From: Catellatospora coxensis
Lineage (GTDB): Bacteria; Actinomycetota; Actinomycetes; Mycobacteriales; Micromonosporaceae
Reading direction: 5' to 3'
DNA: 64,000 nucleotides
Assembly: GCF_016862635.1 (NCBI RefSeq)
Contig: NZ_BONI01000020.1
Coordinates: 49,219-113,218, forward strand
In this document: positions 36,937 through 49,115 of the stretch, one piece after another
Layout: each line of letters begins with the position of its first letter
Numbering within the stretch: the stretch's first letter is position 1
Program-made: the position numbers and the translations under genes
The notes under the pieces: model-generated
Databases searched by the model: none
Told to the model about the DNA's origin: nothing
The model's input: only the letters and a program-made list of their open reading frames with translations

Positions 36937-39606
36937 CTACGGGCGGGTGCGCCGCCGACCGCCGCGGCGGGTACGCCGCCTGGTGGGGGTGTCGCCGCCG
37001 TCCTCGCCGGGCTCCTCGCCCGCCTCGTCGTCGTCCTCGACCGCCGCCGTCTCGTACCGGGACAGGTCGTAGCCCTCGGTGTCGTAGTACCCCGCGTCCG
37101 CGGCCGCCGCCTTCTGCTGCTTCGGCGCGGGCGGCGCGGCGGCCTGCTTGACCGGCGCCGGCGGCAGCTGGGCCGGCGGCGCGGCGTGGACCGGCGCGCG
37201 GCGCTCGGAGACCGGCTCGGTGTGGATGATGACCCCGCGGCCCTTGCAGTGCTCACACGGCTCGCTGAACGCCTCCAGCAGGCCCGCGCCGATGCGCTTG
37301 CGCGTCATCTGCACCAGGCCCAGCGAGGTGATCTCGGTGACCTGGTGCTTGGTCCGGTCCCGGCCCAGGCACTCGGTCAGCCGGCGCAGCACCAGCTCGC
37401 GGTTGCTCTCCAGCACCATGTCGATGAAGTCGATCACCACGATGCCGCCGAGGTCCCGCAGCCGCAGCTGGCGCACGATCTCCTCGGCCGCCTCCAGGTT
37501 GTTGCGGGTGACCGTCTCCTCCAGGTTGCCGCCGACACCGGTGTACTTGCCGGTGTTGACGTCGACGACGGTCATCGCCTCGGTGCGGTCGAACACCAGG
37601 TGGCCGCCGGAGGGCAGGAACACCTTGCGGTCCAGGCCCTTGAGGATCTGCTCGTCGATGCGGTACGTCGCGAACACGTCCGAGACGCCGGTGTGCCGGT
37701 GCACCCGGTCCACCAGGTCGGGCGAGACGTGCCCGAGGTAGGTCTGCACGGTGTCGTAGGCGTTGTCGCCCTGCACCACGAGTTCCTTGAAGTCCTCGTT
37801 GAACAGGTCGCGGACCACCCGGACGACCAGGTCGGGCTCGCCGTACAGCAGCGCGGGCGCGCCGCCCTCGGCAGCCTTGGCCTGGATGTCCTCCCACTGC
37901 GCCTGCAGGCGCAGCACGTCGCGCTCCAGGTCCTCCTCGGAGGCGCCCTCGGCGGCGGTGCGCACGATCACGCCCGCGCCCTCGGGGACCAGCTTCTTGA
38001 GGATGTCGCGCAGCCGCTTGCGCTCCACGTCGGACAGCTTCCGGCTGATGCCGGAGGCGTTGCCGTTGGGCACGTACACCAGGTGCCGGCCGGACAGCGC
38101 GACGTGGCTGGACAGCCGCGCGCCCTTGTGCCCGATCGGGTCCTTGGTCACCTGCACCAGCACCGAGTCGCCGGACTTCAGCGCCTGCTCGATGGAGCGC
38201 TGGCGCCCCTCCAGCCCGGCCGCGTCCCAGTTGACCTCACCGGCGTACAGCACCGCGTTGCGGCCCCGGCCGAGGTCGACGAAGGCGGCCTCCATGCTCG
38301 GCAGCACGTTCTGCACCTTGCCCAGGTACACGTTGCCGACCATGGTGGCGGTGGAGGCGCGGGTGACGTAGTGCTCGACGAGCACGCCGTCCTCCATGAC
38401 CGCGATCTGCGTGCGGTCCGGGTTCTCGCGGATGACCATGACCCGGTCGACCGCCTCGCGGCGGGCCAGGAACTCGGACTCGGTGAGGATCGGCGGGCGG
38501 GTGCGGCGCTGCTCGCGGCCGTCCCGGCGGCGCTGGCGCTTGGCCTCCAGCCGGGTCGAGCCGGAGACGCCCTGCACCTCGTCGCTGGCGGCACGCGGCT
38601 CGCGGATGCGGACGACCGTGTGCACGCCGTCCTCGGCCTCGGCGCCCTCGTCCCCGGCGCCCTTGCGGCGGCGGCGACGGCGACGGCGGGTCAGCGGCTC
38701 GCCGTCCTCGTCGGTCGCCTCCTCCTCGGCCTCGACGGCCTCGGGCTGCTCCTCGTCGCCGTTGTCGTCCGCGCCGCCCTTGCCCCGGCCACGGCCACGG
38801 CGGCCCCGGCGGCGGCGGGCGCGGCCGTTCTCCTCGCCCTCGTCCTCGTCCTGCTCCTCGTCGGCGGCGACCGGCTCGGCGGCCTCCGCCTCGACGACGG
38901 CCTCCTCCTCGTCCCGGCCACGGCGGCGCTTGCGGCGGCGGCCGGTCTCGGCCGGCTCGACTGCCTCGACGGGCTCCTCGACCGGCGCGGGCCGCGCGGC
39001 GGCCACGGGGCGCACCGGCGTTGCCGTCGCCTCAGGAGCCATGAACAGCACGGACGGGGCCAGCCGGCGCGGGGCTTCGCCCACCTGCTCGGCGGCCGCG
39101 GCGGCGGCCTCGGCCGCCTCCTCGTCCTCTTCGGCCTCCTCGTCGAGCGCGTCGGCCACGGTGGGCGCGAGCTCCTCGACAGCCGGAAGCACGGGCTCCG
39201 TTACGTCATTCGCCCCAGACTCGCCGGAGATGTCCGGCTCTGCGGCTTTCTTCCGGCGCCGAGTCGCCTTCTTGACGGGCGCGGGCTCCTCCACGGACTC
39301 CCCCGCGCCGTCCTCGACGGCCTCCGGGGCCGCGGCGGCGGCACGCTTACGGGTGCGCCGACGGGTGGGCGCGGCCTCGGGCTCCGCCGCGCCCTCCGCG
39401 GCGGCCGCCTCCGGCATCGCGGGCTGGGCCATCACCGGCTCAGGCGTCACGGCAGCGGGCTCAGGCGTCACAGGGGCGCCCATGCCGGCGTCGCCGCCGG
39501 TGTTCTCGCCGGTCACGGCACCGGGCTGGTCAGTCGCCGCGCTCGGCGGGTTCTGCGAAACGTTGTCGGCATTCTCGTGCCGATCTGCGGGCTCGTGGTC
39601 GAGCAT
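36937..39606 (-). CDS. Ribonuclease E/G family protein with long N-terminal extension
   Basis: This 889-residue protein has its first ~330 residues of alternating acidic and Arg-rich low complexity (RRRTRKR, EDEGEENGRARRRRGRRGR), likely disordered and RNA or partner binding. The catalytic core follows: an S1 domain (VYLGKVQNVLPSMEAAFVDL), a DNase-I-like domain with Asp pairs (VVDVNTGKYTG and VVIDFIDM) and the zinc-link CEHC. A basic tail closes it. It cleaves single-stranded RNA in mRNA decay and rRNA maturation. GGAG precedes the ATG. Actinobacterial RNase E commonly has such an N-terminal scaffold. Confidence 0.93.
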   Translation of the reverse strand: MLDHEPADRHENADNVSQNPPSAATDQPGAVTGENTGGDAGMGAPVTPEPAAVTPEPVMAQPAMPEAAAAEGAAEPEAAPTRRRTRKRAAAAAPEAVEDGAGESVEEPAPVKKATRRRKKAAEPDISGESGANDVTEPVLPAVEELAPTVADALDEEAEEDEEAAEAAAAAAEQVGEAPRRLAPSVLFMAPEATATPVRPVAAARPAPVEEPVEAVEPAETGRRRKRRRGRDEEEAVVEAEAAEPVAADEEQDEDEGEENGRARRRRGRRGRGRGKGGADDNGDEEQPEAVEAEEEATDEDGEPLTRRRRRRRRKGAGDEGAEAEDGVHTVVRIREPRAASDEVQGVSGSTRLEAKRQRRRDGREQRRTRPPILTESEFLARREAVDRVMVIRENPDRTQIAVMEDGVLVEHYVTRASTATMVGNVYLGKVQNVLPSMEAAFVDLGRGRNAVLYAGEVNWDAAGLEGRQRSIEQALKSGDSVLVQVTKDPIGHKGARLSSHVALSGRHLVYVPNGNASGISRKLSDVERKRLRDILKKLVPEGAGVIVRTAAEGASEEDLERDVLRLQAQWEDIQAKAAEGGAPALLYGEPDLVVRVVRDLFNEDFKELVVQGDNAYDTVQTYLGHVSPDLVDRVHRHTGVSDVFATYRIDEQILKGLDRKVFLPSGGHLVFDRTEAMTVVDVNTGKYTGVGGNLEETVTRNNLEAAEEIVRQLRLRDLGGIVVIDFIDMVLESNRELVLRRLTECLGRDRTKHQVTEITSLGLVQMTRKRIGAGLLEAFSEPCEHCKGRGVIIHTEPVSERRAPVHAAPPAQLPPAPVKQAAAPPAPKQQKAAAADAGYYDTEGYDLSRYETAAVEDDDEAGEEPGEDGGDTPTRRRTRRGGRRRTRP

Positions 39607-39760
39607 CCGGACTGTTCTCCAGTTCTGGCGGTCCCGGGCGCGTCACAACGCAGCCACTCAGGAGCACCGGTGTTTGCCGCCGGGGTCGCCCGTCAGAGCG
39701 CCTGTCGAGGCGCTCGGACGGGCATCCGCCGAAGTCTGCCGAGAGCGGAGACCGGTCGGG

Positions 39761-40561
39761 TCAACGCTCGCCGATGGCGACGGGGTCGCGATCCACGTCG
39801 AGCGGATCCACGATCTCCCCCTGGGGGGTCAGCGTGCCCTGTGCCAGCCGGGTCGCCCTGGCACTTTTCAGTGAATGGGGCGCCGACGGCTCCAGGTCCG
39901 CAACCACGCGCAGGCCGGACAGGACGTCATCGGGCCGTACGGAGGGAGTGACCTGCCGCACGACAAGGTCGAGTATCGCACACGGGACTGCCCCGACCAC
40001 GCCAGGTGGTGAGGTCTGTGACGAGACAGCCGCGATGGACGCCACGGCGTCCCTGGTGTCGAACGTGCGGCGGCCCTGTTTGGTCATGCGCTCGACCAGG
40101 ACCTCACTCTGCGCGACGAACGCCGCCACGGCGGCGGCGAGCTGCTCGTCGCTCACGCCGGGCAGCTCGATACGCCACGACGAGGCCGTGATCCGGTCGG
40201 CCAGGCTGCCGGGGGTGTTCGCCTCCACGGCCTCGATCACGTCCAGGCCGGGCGACAGCGCCGCGTCGAGCGCCTTGCACAGGTCCGCCGGATCGACCCG
40301 CTCGCGCAGGCCGATCTCCAGGTACTCCGCCTCGGAGGCCACCCCGGTGGGCGCGGCGCTGGCGAAGGAGATCTTCGGGTGCGGGGTGAAGCCCTGCGAG
40401 AAGGCGATCGGGATCCCGGCCCGGTGGATCGCCCGCTCCACGGCGCGGGCGAAGTCGCGGTGGGAGGTGAAGCGCATCGGGCCGCGCTTGGTGTACCGCA
40501 GCCGGATGCGCTGCACGACGGGAGCCTGGCCGCCCGTCGGCTGGTTCTTGGTGCGTCCCAC
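39761..40561 (-). CDS. TIGR03936 (DUF2344) radical-SAM-associated protein
   Basis: This protein of about 266 residues starts at GTG 40561. RIRLRYTKRGPMRFTSHRDF then IHRAGIPIAFSQGFTPHPKI are the family signature. These proteins are always next to, or fused with, a TIGR03960 B12-binding radical SAM protein, present here one base upstream. The joint reaction is unknown; linkage to RNase E/G and rplU-rpmA is widespread and suggests an RNA or ribosome-related role (inference). Confidence 0.88.
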   Translation of the reverse strand: MGRTKNQPTGGQAPVVQRIRLRYTKRGPMRFTSHRDFARAVERAIHRAGIPIAFSQGFTPHPKISFASAAPTGVASEAEYLEIGLRERVDPADLCKALDAALSPGLDVIEAVEANTPGSLADRITASSWRIELPGVSDEQLAAAVAAFVAQSEVLVERMTKQGRRTFDTRDAVASIAAVSSQTSPPGVVGAVPCAILDLVVRQVTPSVRPDDVLSGLRVVADLEPSAPHSLKSARATRLAQGTLTPQGEIVDPLDVDRDPVAIGER

Positions 40562-40562
40562 G

Positions 40563-42515
<1,953 letters not shown>

Positions 42516-42596
42516 GGGTATCAAGGGTACGCGGTCGCACGGAGCACCCGGACCTCGGGCGATTGTGAACCCGATGTCCGGTTGCCACCTGCGTGT

Positions 42597-43289
42597 CTAC
42601 TGCTCCGCGTCGCCGGAGCTTCGCTTCGGAGCGTATCGGGACACGTACTCCTGCCCGGTGAGCTGCTGGATGGCCATCATCACGGTGTCGGTGATCTCGC
42701 GCGCGGCGGTGCTCGCCGACTCGGCGTCCTTCCACGCCCCGACCTCGATCGGCTTGCCGAACTTCACCGTGACCTGGCCGGGCTTGAGCGACGGCAGGGC
42801 CTGGCCGATCGGCTGCACCTTCTCGGTGCCGATCATGCCGACCGGGATGATCGGCACGTCCGCGGCGAGCGCGAGCCGCGCCACACCGGTGCGGCCGCGG
42901 TAGAGCCGGCCGTCGGGCGAGCGGGTGCCCTCCGGGTACACGGCGACGAGGCCGCCCTCCTGGAGCACCGGGATCGCCGCGTCGAACGCGCTCAGCGCGG
43001 CCCGGCCGCCGGAGCGGTGCACCGGGATCGCGCCCAGCCCGCCCATCAGCGTGCGGAAGAACAGGCCGCTCAGACCGGTGCCGACGAAGTAGTCCTCCTT
43101 GGCCCAGAAGGAGATGTGCCGGCCGACCGCGGAGCCCAGGAACAGCTCGTCGGCCACGGAGAGGTGGTTGCCCGCGAAGATCGCGCCACCGTCGGCGGGG
43201 ATGTGCTCCGCACCCTCGATGGTGGGGCGCCAGCCGAGCTTGATCGCGGGCGCCACCGTCCACAATCCGACCGTATAGAGCACCGGCAC
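42597..43289 (-). CDS. 1-acyl-glycerol-3-phosphate acyltransferase family protein
   Basis: This 230-residue membrane-associated enzyme has the catalytic NHLSVAD (HX4D), the glycerol-phosphate-binding VYPEGTRSPDGRLYRGRTG and VPIIPVGMIGTEKV. It should acylate lysophosphatidate in phospholipid synthesis. GTG 43289 is preceded by GGAGG at 43296-43300; a longer in-frame extension lacks conservation. It sits downstream of the ileS terminator on the same strand. Confidence 0.9.
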   Translation of the reverse strand: MPVLYTVGLWTVAPAIKLGWRPTIEGAEHIPADGGAIFAGNHLSVADELFLGSAVGRHISFWAKEDYFVGTGLSGLFFRTLMGGLGAIPVHRSGGRAALSAFDAAIPVLQEGGLVAVYPEGTRSPDGRLYRGRTGVARLALAADVPIIPVGMIGTEKVQPIGQALPSLKPGQVTVKFGKPIEVGAWKDAESASTAAREITDTVMMAIQQLTGQEYVSRYAPKRSSGDAEQ

Positions 43290-43463
43290 TTTCTGCCTCC
43301 ACAGGTGATGAGCTAGCCGGGCGATGAACTTACCGTAGTCCCCTGAGCCTGCCCATACCCCCGGAACAGATCGCCTACGCGCCCGGAGTCTGAGATACTC
43401 CGCGCCCGCCCTCCGGGCTGGAACATGGCTCTGAGCTGCGCAGACGTTGCGCCGCATACGGAC

Positions 43464-43505
43464 CGGGGCGCGGCCTGTGACATTTCCGGCACAGGCCGCG
43501 CCCCG
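43464..43505 (-). terminator. ileS terminator
   Basis: 16-bp perfect stem (43464-43479 with 43490-43505), 10-base loop, 13 bases after the ileS stop. Confidence 0.85.
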
Positions 43506-43517
43506 TTCGTGAACCCG

Positions 43518-46500
43518 TCAGCTGCGGGTGACCGCCACCGTCACGTTGCCGCCGTCGCCGGCCTCACCCGTGAAGCCGCCGTCGACCGCGCCGTAGCTCA
43601 CGCTGTCGGCCAGCGTCTCGGCGGCCAGGAACGCCTGGTGCGTACGCACCGCCGCGGCCACCTCGTCGGACGCCTGCACGGTCAGCGCGATCCGGTCGGT
43701 GATCGCCAGGTCCGCCTCGCGGCGGGCCTGCTGCACCACCCGGACCACGTCGCGGGCCAGCCCTTCGGCCTCCAGCTCCGGGGTGACCGCCGTGTCCAGC
43801 ACGACCACACCGGCGTCGCCGGGCAGCGGCGCGGAGTGCTCCGCGTCGGCCGCGACCAGCTTCAGCTCGTACTCGCCCTCCTGCAGGGTGACTCCCGCGG
43901 CGACCGGAGCCCCGTCGACCAGCGACCAGTCCCCCGACTTCACCGCCTTGATCACCTGCTGCACGGAGCCGCCGACGCGCGGGCCGAGCACCCGCGGCAC
44001 CACCGTGAGCACCTGCTCGCAGTGGCCGGTCAGGTCGTCGCTCAGCTCGACCGACTTCACGTTGACCTCGTCGGCGATCAGCTCGGCGAAGTCGCGCAGC
44101 CCGGACGCGTCCGGCGTCGCCACGGTCAGCGACGACAGCGGCAGGCGCACCCGCAGGCCCTTGGCCTTGCGCAGCGACAGCGCCGCCGAGCAGACCTCGC
44201 GCACCCGGTCCATGGTGGCGACCAGGTCGTGGTCGGCCGGCAGCGCCGCCGCGTCCGGCCAGTCGGCCAGGTGCGCCGAGCGCTCGCCGGTCAGGCCGCG
44301 CCAGATCTCCTCCGCGGTCAGCGGCGCCAGCGGCGCGACCACCCGGGCCAGCGTCTCCAGCACCGTGTAAAGGGTGTCGAAGGCGTCGGCGTCACCGGCC
44401 CAGAAGCGGTCCCGGCTGCGGCGCACGTACCAGTTGGTCAGCGCGTCCAGGTAGGTCCGCACCCCGGCGCAGGCGGCCGACAGGTCGTACGCGTCGAGCT
44501 GGGCCGTCGTGGTCTCCACCAGCTCCCGGGTCTTGGCCAGCACGTAGCGGTCCAGCACGTGCGTGGAGTCGGTCCGGGGCCGGGCGGTGTGCCCGGCGGC
44601 GTTGGCGTAGAGCGTGAAGAAGTAGTACACGTTCCACAGCGGCAGCAGCACCTGGCGCACCGAGTCGCGGATGCCCGCCTCGTTGACCGCCATGTCGCCG
44701 CCGCGCAGCACCGGGCTGCTCATCAGCATCCAGCGCATCGCGTCGGCGCCGTAGCGGTCGAACATCTCGTACACGTCGGGGTAGTTGCGCAGGCTCTTGG
44801 ACATCTTGCGGCCGTCAGACCCCTGCAGGATGCCGTGGCTCACGCAGCTGCGGAACGCGGGCCGGTCGAACAGCGCGGTGGCCAGCACGTGCATGGTGTA
44901 GAACCAGCCGCGCGTCTGTCCGATGTACTCGACGATGAAGTCGCCCGGGTAGTGGTTCTCGAACCACTCGGTGTTCTCGAACGGGTAGTGCACCTGGGCG
45001 AACGGCATCGAACCGGACTCGAACCAGCAGTCCAGCACCTCCGGCACCCGGCGCATGGTCGAGTTGCCCGTCGGGTCGTCCGGGTTCGGCCGGGTCAGCT
45101 CGTCGACGTACGGGCGGTGCAGGTCGGTGACCTTCACGCCGAAGTCCTCTTCGAGCTGCGCCAGCGAGCCGTACACGTCGGTGCGCGGGTAGTTCGGGTC
45201 GTCGGAGACCCACACCGGGATCGGCGAACCCCAGAACCGGTTGCGGCTGATCGACCAGTCCCGGGCGTTGCTCAGCCACTTGCCGAACGAGCCGTCCTTG
45301 ACGTGCTCCGGGGTCCAGTTGATCTGCTGGTTCAGCTCGACCATGCGGTCGCGGAACGCGGTGACCTTCACGAACCAGCTCGACACCGCCTTGTAGACCA
45401 GCGGGGTGTCACACCGCCAGCAGTGCGGGTAGGAGTGGGTGTAGGTCTCGTGGCGCAGCACCACGCCGCGGTCCTTGAGCTCGCGGATGATCGCCTTGTT
45501 GGTGTCGAAGACCTGCTGGCCCTCGTACGCCGGGACCAGCGCGGTGAACCGCGCCCGCTCGTCGACCGTCACCACGGTCGGGATGCCCGCCGCGTTGCAG
45601 GTGTTCTGGTCGTCCTCACCGAACGCCGGCGCGAGGTGCACCACTCCGGTGCCGTCCTCGGTGGTCACGAACTCCGCCCCGAGCACCTGGTACGCGTGCT
45701 CGCCCGCGTGGTCCACCAGGTACGGGAACAGCGGCGTGTACCGCTTGCCGACCAGGTCCGACCCCTTGACGGTGCCGGTCTGCTCGTAGCCCTCCAGCTC
45801 CTTGGCGTAGTAGCCGACCCGGGCCGCGCCCAGCAGCAGCTTCTCGCCGTCCTTCTCCATCACCGCGTAGTCGATGTCCGGGCCGACGGCCAGCGCCAGG
45901 TTGCTCGGCAGGGTCCACGGCGTCGTCGTCCACACCGCGACCTTCTCGCCGCTGTCGAGCTGGAACTTCACCGCCAGCGTCGGGTCCTGCCGGTCCTTGT
46001 AGACGTCGTCCATCCGGGTCTCGGTGTTGGACAGCGGCGTCTCGCAGCGCCAGCAGTACGCCAGCACCCGGAAGCCCTCGTACACCAGGCCCTTGTCGTG
46101 CAGGGTCTTGAAGGCCCACATGACGCTTTCCATGTAGTCCAGGTCGAGGGTCTTGTAGTCGTTGGCGAAGTCGACCCAGCGGGCCTGCCGGGTGACGTAC
46201 CGCTCCCACTCGCTGGTGTAGCGCAGCACGGACGTGCGGCAGGCCTCGTTGAACTCGGCCAGGCCCATGTCGAGGATCTCGGCCTTGGTGGTGATGCCGA
46301 GCTGCTTCTCCGCCTCGACCTCGGCCGGCATGCCGTGGGTGTCCCAGCCGAACCGGCGCTCGACCCGGCGGCCGCGCATGGTCTGGTAACGCGGCACCAC
46401 GTCCTTGACGTAGCCGGTCAGCAGGTGCCCGTAGTGCGGCAGGCCGTTGGCGAACGGCGGGCCGTCGTAGAAGACGAACTCGTTCGACCCCTTCGCCCCG

Positions 46501-46634
46501 GCGTCGCGCTGCTCCACGCTGGCCGCGAACGTCTTGTCGGCGGCCCAGTAGTCGAGCACGCGCCGCTCCAGGGCGGGCAGGTCGGGGCTCGCGGTCACGC
46601 CGTCGGCCGCCGCGTCGTGCAGTGGGTAAGCCAT
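43518..46634 (-). CDS. ileS: Isoleucyl-tRNA synthetase
   Basis: This 1038-residue class I synthetase has the HIGH motif in [20 protein letters not shown] in [12 protein letters not shown], and an editing domain with [15 protein letters not shown]. The length and the C-terminal [12 protein letters not shown] sequence fit the eukaryote-like long IleRS type, which tends to be mupirocin resistant (known of the class, inference here). The start lies immediately after a translational T-box whose sequestrator covers its ribosome-binding site. Confidence 0.95.
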   Translation of the reverse strand: MAYPLHDAAADGVTASPDLPALERRVLDYWAADKTFAASVEQRDAGAKGSNEFVFYDGPPFANGLPHYGHLLTGYVKDVVPRYQTMRGRRVERRFGWDTHGMPAEVEAEKQLGITTKAEILDMGLAEFNEACRTSVLRYTSEWERYVTRQARWVDFANDYKTLDLDYMESVMWAFKTLHDKGLVYEGFRVLAYCWRCETPLSNTETRMDDVYKDRQDPTLAVKFQLDSGEKVAVWTTTPWTLPSNLALAVGPDIDYAVMEKDGEKLLLGAARVGYYAKELEGYEQTGTVKGSDLVGKRYTPLFPYLVDHAGEHAYQVLGAEFVTTEDGTGVVHLAPAFGEDDQNTCNAAGIPTVVTVDERARFTALVPAYEGQQVFDTNKAIIRELKDRGVVLRHETYTHSYPHCWRCDTPLVYKAVSSWFVKVTAFRDRMVELNQQINWTPEHVKDGSFGKWLSNARDWSISRNRFWGSPIPVWVSDDPNYPRTDVYGSLAQLEEDFGVKVTDLHRPYVDELTRPNPDDPTGNSTMRRVPEVLDCWFESGSMPFAQVHYPFENTEWFENHYPGDFIVEYIGQTRGWFYTMHVLATALFDRPAFRSCVSHGILQGSDGRKMSKSLRNYPDVYEMFDRYGADAMRWMLMSSPVLRGGDMAVNEAGIRDSVRQVLLPLWNVYYFFTLYANAAGHTARPRTDSTHVLDRYVLAKTRELVETTTAQLDAYDLSAACAGVRTYLDALTNWYVRRSRDRFWAGDADAFDTLYTVLETLARVVAPLAPLTAEEIWRGLTGERSAHLADWPDAAALPADHDLVATMDRVREVCSAALSLRKAKGLRVRLPLSSLTVATPDASGLRDFAELIADEVNVKSVELSDDLTGHCEQVLTVVPRVLGPRVGGSVQQVIKAVKSGDWSLVDGAPVAAGVTLQEGEYELKLVAADAEHSAPLPGDAGVVVLDTAVTPELEAEGLARDVVRVVQQARREADLAITDRIALTVQASDEVAAAVRTHQAFLAAETLADSVSYGAVDGGFTGEAGDGGNVTVAVTRS

Positions 46635-46837
46635 CGCGGGCTCCTCGTCACACTCGTCACTGTCGTCTCACAGTGCGAGGACGAGCCGGGGCCCGCGGTA
46701 CCACCTCGCTTGCCCGCCGCAGGTGCACGGCGGACCGCTCGTGTCGGCTGTGACGGGCCGTCCCGTCCGGTTCTACTGGGGCCGGTGCGACCCGTTCTTC
46801 CGGAGGCTCACCGGTGATGGCCGGGTCGATGCCTGTG
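46635..46837 (-). promoter_or_regulatory. Translational T-box riboswitch (Ile, ultrashort stem I)
   Basis: On the minus strand the leader begins with a short stem I, CGACCCG...CGGGTCG, carrying GCCATCACC: AUC is the Ile specifier. Downstream is the T-box AGCGAGGTGGTACCGCGGGC (46691-46710). Its CGCGGGC (46691-46697) can pair with GCCCGCG (46635-46641) next to the start codon, masking the GAGGAG site at 46641-46646. Uncharged tRNA-Ile should open it. This matches the actinobacterial ileS class, which controls translation rather than termination. Confidence 0.93.
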
Positions 46838-46843
46838 CGCTCC

Positions 46844-46849
46844 AGGTTA
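46844..46849 (-). promoter_or_regulatory. -10 box for ileS leader
   Basis: TAACCT on the minus strand about 7 bases before the predicted leader start. A -35 candidate TGGACG with 19-base spacing is weak. The promoter lies only ~47 bases beyond the terpene synthase stop. Confidence 0.5.
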
Positions 46850-46895
46850 CCGCCGCCACCGCCCCGACCGTCCACCGGGTTTCGGGTGAGTCGCC

Positions 46896-47843
46896 CTACC
46901 GGGTCTCACCCCGGTACCGCCCGCTGACCACGGTCCAGTCCAGCGTGCCGCGCACCGAACCGGCCACCCCGTCCAGGTGGGCGTGCACCGCCGGGTCGAA
47001 CTGGGTGCCGAACGACGGCACCCGGGCCCGCAGCGGGGCGAAGCCGTCCATGCGCTCCTGCCACATGTCCACCGCCTCCTGCACCGCCGCCTCGACGGAC
47101 AGCCGCCGCTCGTGCGAGATCGCCAGCACCAGGTTGTGCCCGCCCGCGGTGGCGATGTCCCTGTCCAGCGAGTACAGGTCGTTGAACCAGGACAGCAGGT
47201 CCGTGCCGGCCAGCCGCACCTCGCGCAGCGCCGGGTGGTGGTAGATCGCGTCCGGCAGGTGGGTGTGCGTGGCCAGCTCGGTGAGCAGGTGGGAGACCTC
47301 CGCCGCGGACGCCGCCCGGCGCAGCTCCACGTACTCGTCGACGCCGGGCAGGTGGCCCGCGGCCTTGTTCTCCGCCTCGGTGATCACGCCGTCGAGGTGC
47401 ACCGCCACCGCGTCGGTGAAGCGGGCCTGCCAGCTCTCGGGCATGCGCTCGCGCAGCACGGCCCAGATCTCGGTGAGCATCAGGCGGGCCGGGCCCGCGA
47501 AGACCTCGGTCGGCGAGTCGGAGCCGTGCAGCAGGGCCAGCAGCTCGGTCACGAAGCGGCGCAGCCGGGGCGGCTCGGGGTGCGCCGTGCCGTCGCAGAC
47601 GTCGTCCACCAGGTAGAACCAGGCGAAGATCATGGCGAGCAGGGCGAGGTCGTCCGGTCGCGCGTCGGGGAAGATCCGGCCGGCATGTCCGGCGTACGCC
47701 TCGCCGGCCAGCCAGCTCTGCCCGTCACCGTCGCTGATCAGCCCGCACTTGCGGGCCCAGCCGGTCAGGTCCTGTTCGGCGAGGGCGACGTGGGGTGACA
47801 TGCGCGAGGCGAGAGGGCAGTCGACCGGGGGGATGGCGAACAC
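46896..47843 (-). CDS. Class I terpene synthase
   Basis: This 315-residue protein starts at GTG 47843 after GGAGG. The aspartate-rich motif is YLVDDVCD (D80, D81, D84). The second metal motif is NDLYSLDRD (N221, D222, S225, D229), an NSE triad with Asp for Glu. An effector-type Arg (VELRRAASA) and the terminal RY pair (SGRYRGE) are present. It should ionise and cyclise a prenyl diphosphate, probably farnesyl diphosphate, to a volatile sesquiterpene. It stands alone, without P450 or prenyltransferase, directly upstream of ileS. Product cannot be predicted. Confidence 0.9.
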   Translation of the reverse strand: MFAIPPVDCPLASRMSPHVALAEQDLTGWARKCGLISDGDGQSWLAGEAYAGHAGRIFPDARPDDLALLAMIFAWFYLVDDVCDGTAHPEPPRLRRFVTELLALLHGSDSPTEVFAGPARLMLTEIWAVLRERMPESWQARFTDAVAVHLDGVITEAENKAAGHLPGVDEYVELRRAASAAEVSHLLTELATHTHLPDAIYHHPALREVRLAGTDLLSWFNDLYSLDRDIATAGGHNLVLAISHERRLSVEAAVQEAVDMWQERMDGFAPLRARVPSFGTQFDPAVHAHLDGVAGSVRGTLDWTVVSGRYRGETR

Positions 47844-47977
47844 GGCGGTCCTCCGTTCCGGGAGGCGGTGCACGGGGGGCGACGGCGGCGCAGAACAGCG
47901 CAGGCCATCATCACGATGGGTTCACGATCCATTACACAAGTGGCAAAGATCGATGTCAATCCCCCCGGCGTGCCACC

Positions 47978-49108
47978 TCAGCGCCGGTACGGCTCCCGCA
48001 TCGGCTTGCGCACCGCGTCCATCGCCGCCAGGTGCGCCTCCCGGGCCACGCCGTCGATCAGGTAGACCCTGGTGACCGCGTTGCCCTTCGGCTTCACCAG
48101 CCCGTTCTTCACCAGCGCCTGCACGTCCCGGATCGCCTGATCCCGGCTCAGCTCCTCGTCCCCCTGGTACGTGGCCCGCCGCAACTCCCCCAGCGCCGCC
48201 GCGTACAACGCGGACACCGTCCGCTCGGGCAGCCCTCGCTCGGCGACCACCGCCTCCAGTGCCCGCCACAGCACGACCGTGTAGTCGATCCGCGCCTGTA
48301 CCGTCTGCGCCTGCTGGTGGTGCGCCGAGAGCACGAACCGCACCCAGGTGTGGCAGTCGGCGTCCGGCTGGAACGTCTCGCCCCGGCTCTGCAGCGCCTG
48401 GTAGTAGGCCAGCGTGTTGATCTCGTGCCCCAGCCACTCCTCGATCGAGGAGAACTCGGCCGCGAGCACCCCGTCGCGGGCCAGCACCAGCGTGTGCAGG
48501 CAACGCGCCATCCGGCCGTTGCCGTCGCGCCAGGGATGAATGGAGACCAGGTTGAGGTGCGCCATCGCCGCCCGCACCAGCGCGGGCTGATCCAGGTCCC
48601 CCGCATTGAGCCAGTCGACGAGCTCGTCCATGAGTTCGGGAACCATTTCCGGGTCGGGCCCGGTGTAGGCCGGCCGTAGCGGGTCGGAGCCCGTCACGAA
48701 GATGCCGCCGCTGCGGTAGCGGCCCGGCCACTTCGACATGTTGTATTTGACGATCATGAAATGCAGCGCCGAGAGCAGCGAGCGGTGGTACTCGAAGTCG
48801 GCGATGTGCGGGGCCTGCTGCACATAGGTGAGCGCGTCGCGATACCCGCGGATCGCCAACTGCGTGTCGTCGGCCACGTCCACTGACATTGGCTGACCCT
48901 CGACCACGGCACGTGCGTCGGACATGCCGATCGTGATCTTCTCGATGGTGTTCGACCCCTGGATGGCGGCCGCCGTGAGCTGACGGCGCAGCTGGCCGGT
49001 CCAGTGCGGGCGGGCGCGGACGTGCAATTGCAGGTCCGCGCGCATCTGGTCGATCTCGCCCAGCACACGCAGATCGTCGGCGTCCAGCTTCGGGGTCTGC
49101 AGCAGCAT
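47978..49108 (-). CDS. Fic family protein with C-terminal winged helix
   Basis: This 376-residue protein has the Fic catalytic motif HPWRDGNGRMAR (~residue 192), which transfers AMP or another nucleotide to protein hydroxyls. The N-terminal inhibitory motif SNTIEK (SxxxE, ~52-56) makes it a self-inhibited class II Fic. The C-terminal ~90 residues (SRDQAIRDVQALVKNGLVKP) look like a winged helix. A 19-bp palindrome ends 8 bases before its ATG, suggesting autoregulation. Target unknown. Confidence 0.9.
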   Translation of the reverse strand: MLLQTPKLDADDLRVLGEIDQMRADLQLHVRARPHWTGQLRRQLTAAAIQGSNTIEKITIGMSDARAVVEGQPMSVDVADDTQLAIRGYRDALTYVQQAPHIADFEYHRSLLSALHFMIVKYNMSKWPGRYRSGGIFVTGSDPLRPAYTGPDPEMVPELMDELVDWLNAGDLDQPALVRAAMAHLNLVSIHPWRDGNGRMARCLHTLVLARDGVLAAEFSSIEEWLGHEINTLAYYQALQSRGETFQPDADCHTWVRFVLSAHHQQAQTVQARIDYTVVLWRALEAVVAERGLPERTVSALYAAALGELRRATYQGDEELSRDQAIRDVQALVKNGLVKPKGNAVTRVYLIDGVAREAHLAAMDAVRKPMREPYRR

Positions 49109-49115
49109 CCCACCA

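Noticed and set aside
35758..39951. Very long plus-strand open frame of 1397 codons
   Set aside because: It runs antisense across RNase E/G and lipoprotein genes whose identity is certain; it is a product of high GC third positions on the other strand and contains no recognisable domain.
43425..46817. 1130-codon plus-strand open frame opposite ileS
   Set aside because: His/Val/Gln-rich shadow of a definite isoleucyl-tRNA synthetase and its T-box leader.
46657..46875. Short minus-strand frame in the ileS leader
   Set aside because: It coincides with the T-box RNA, whose conserved elements explain the sequence.
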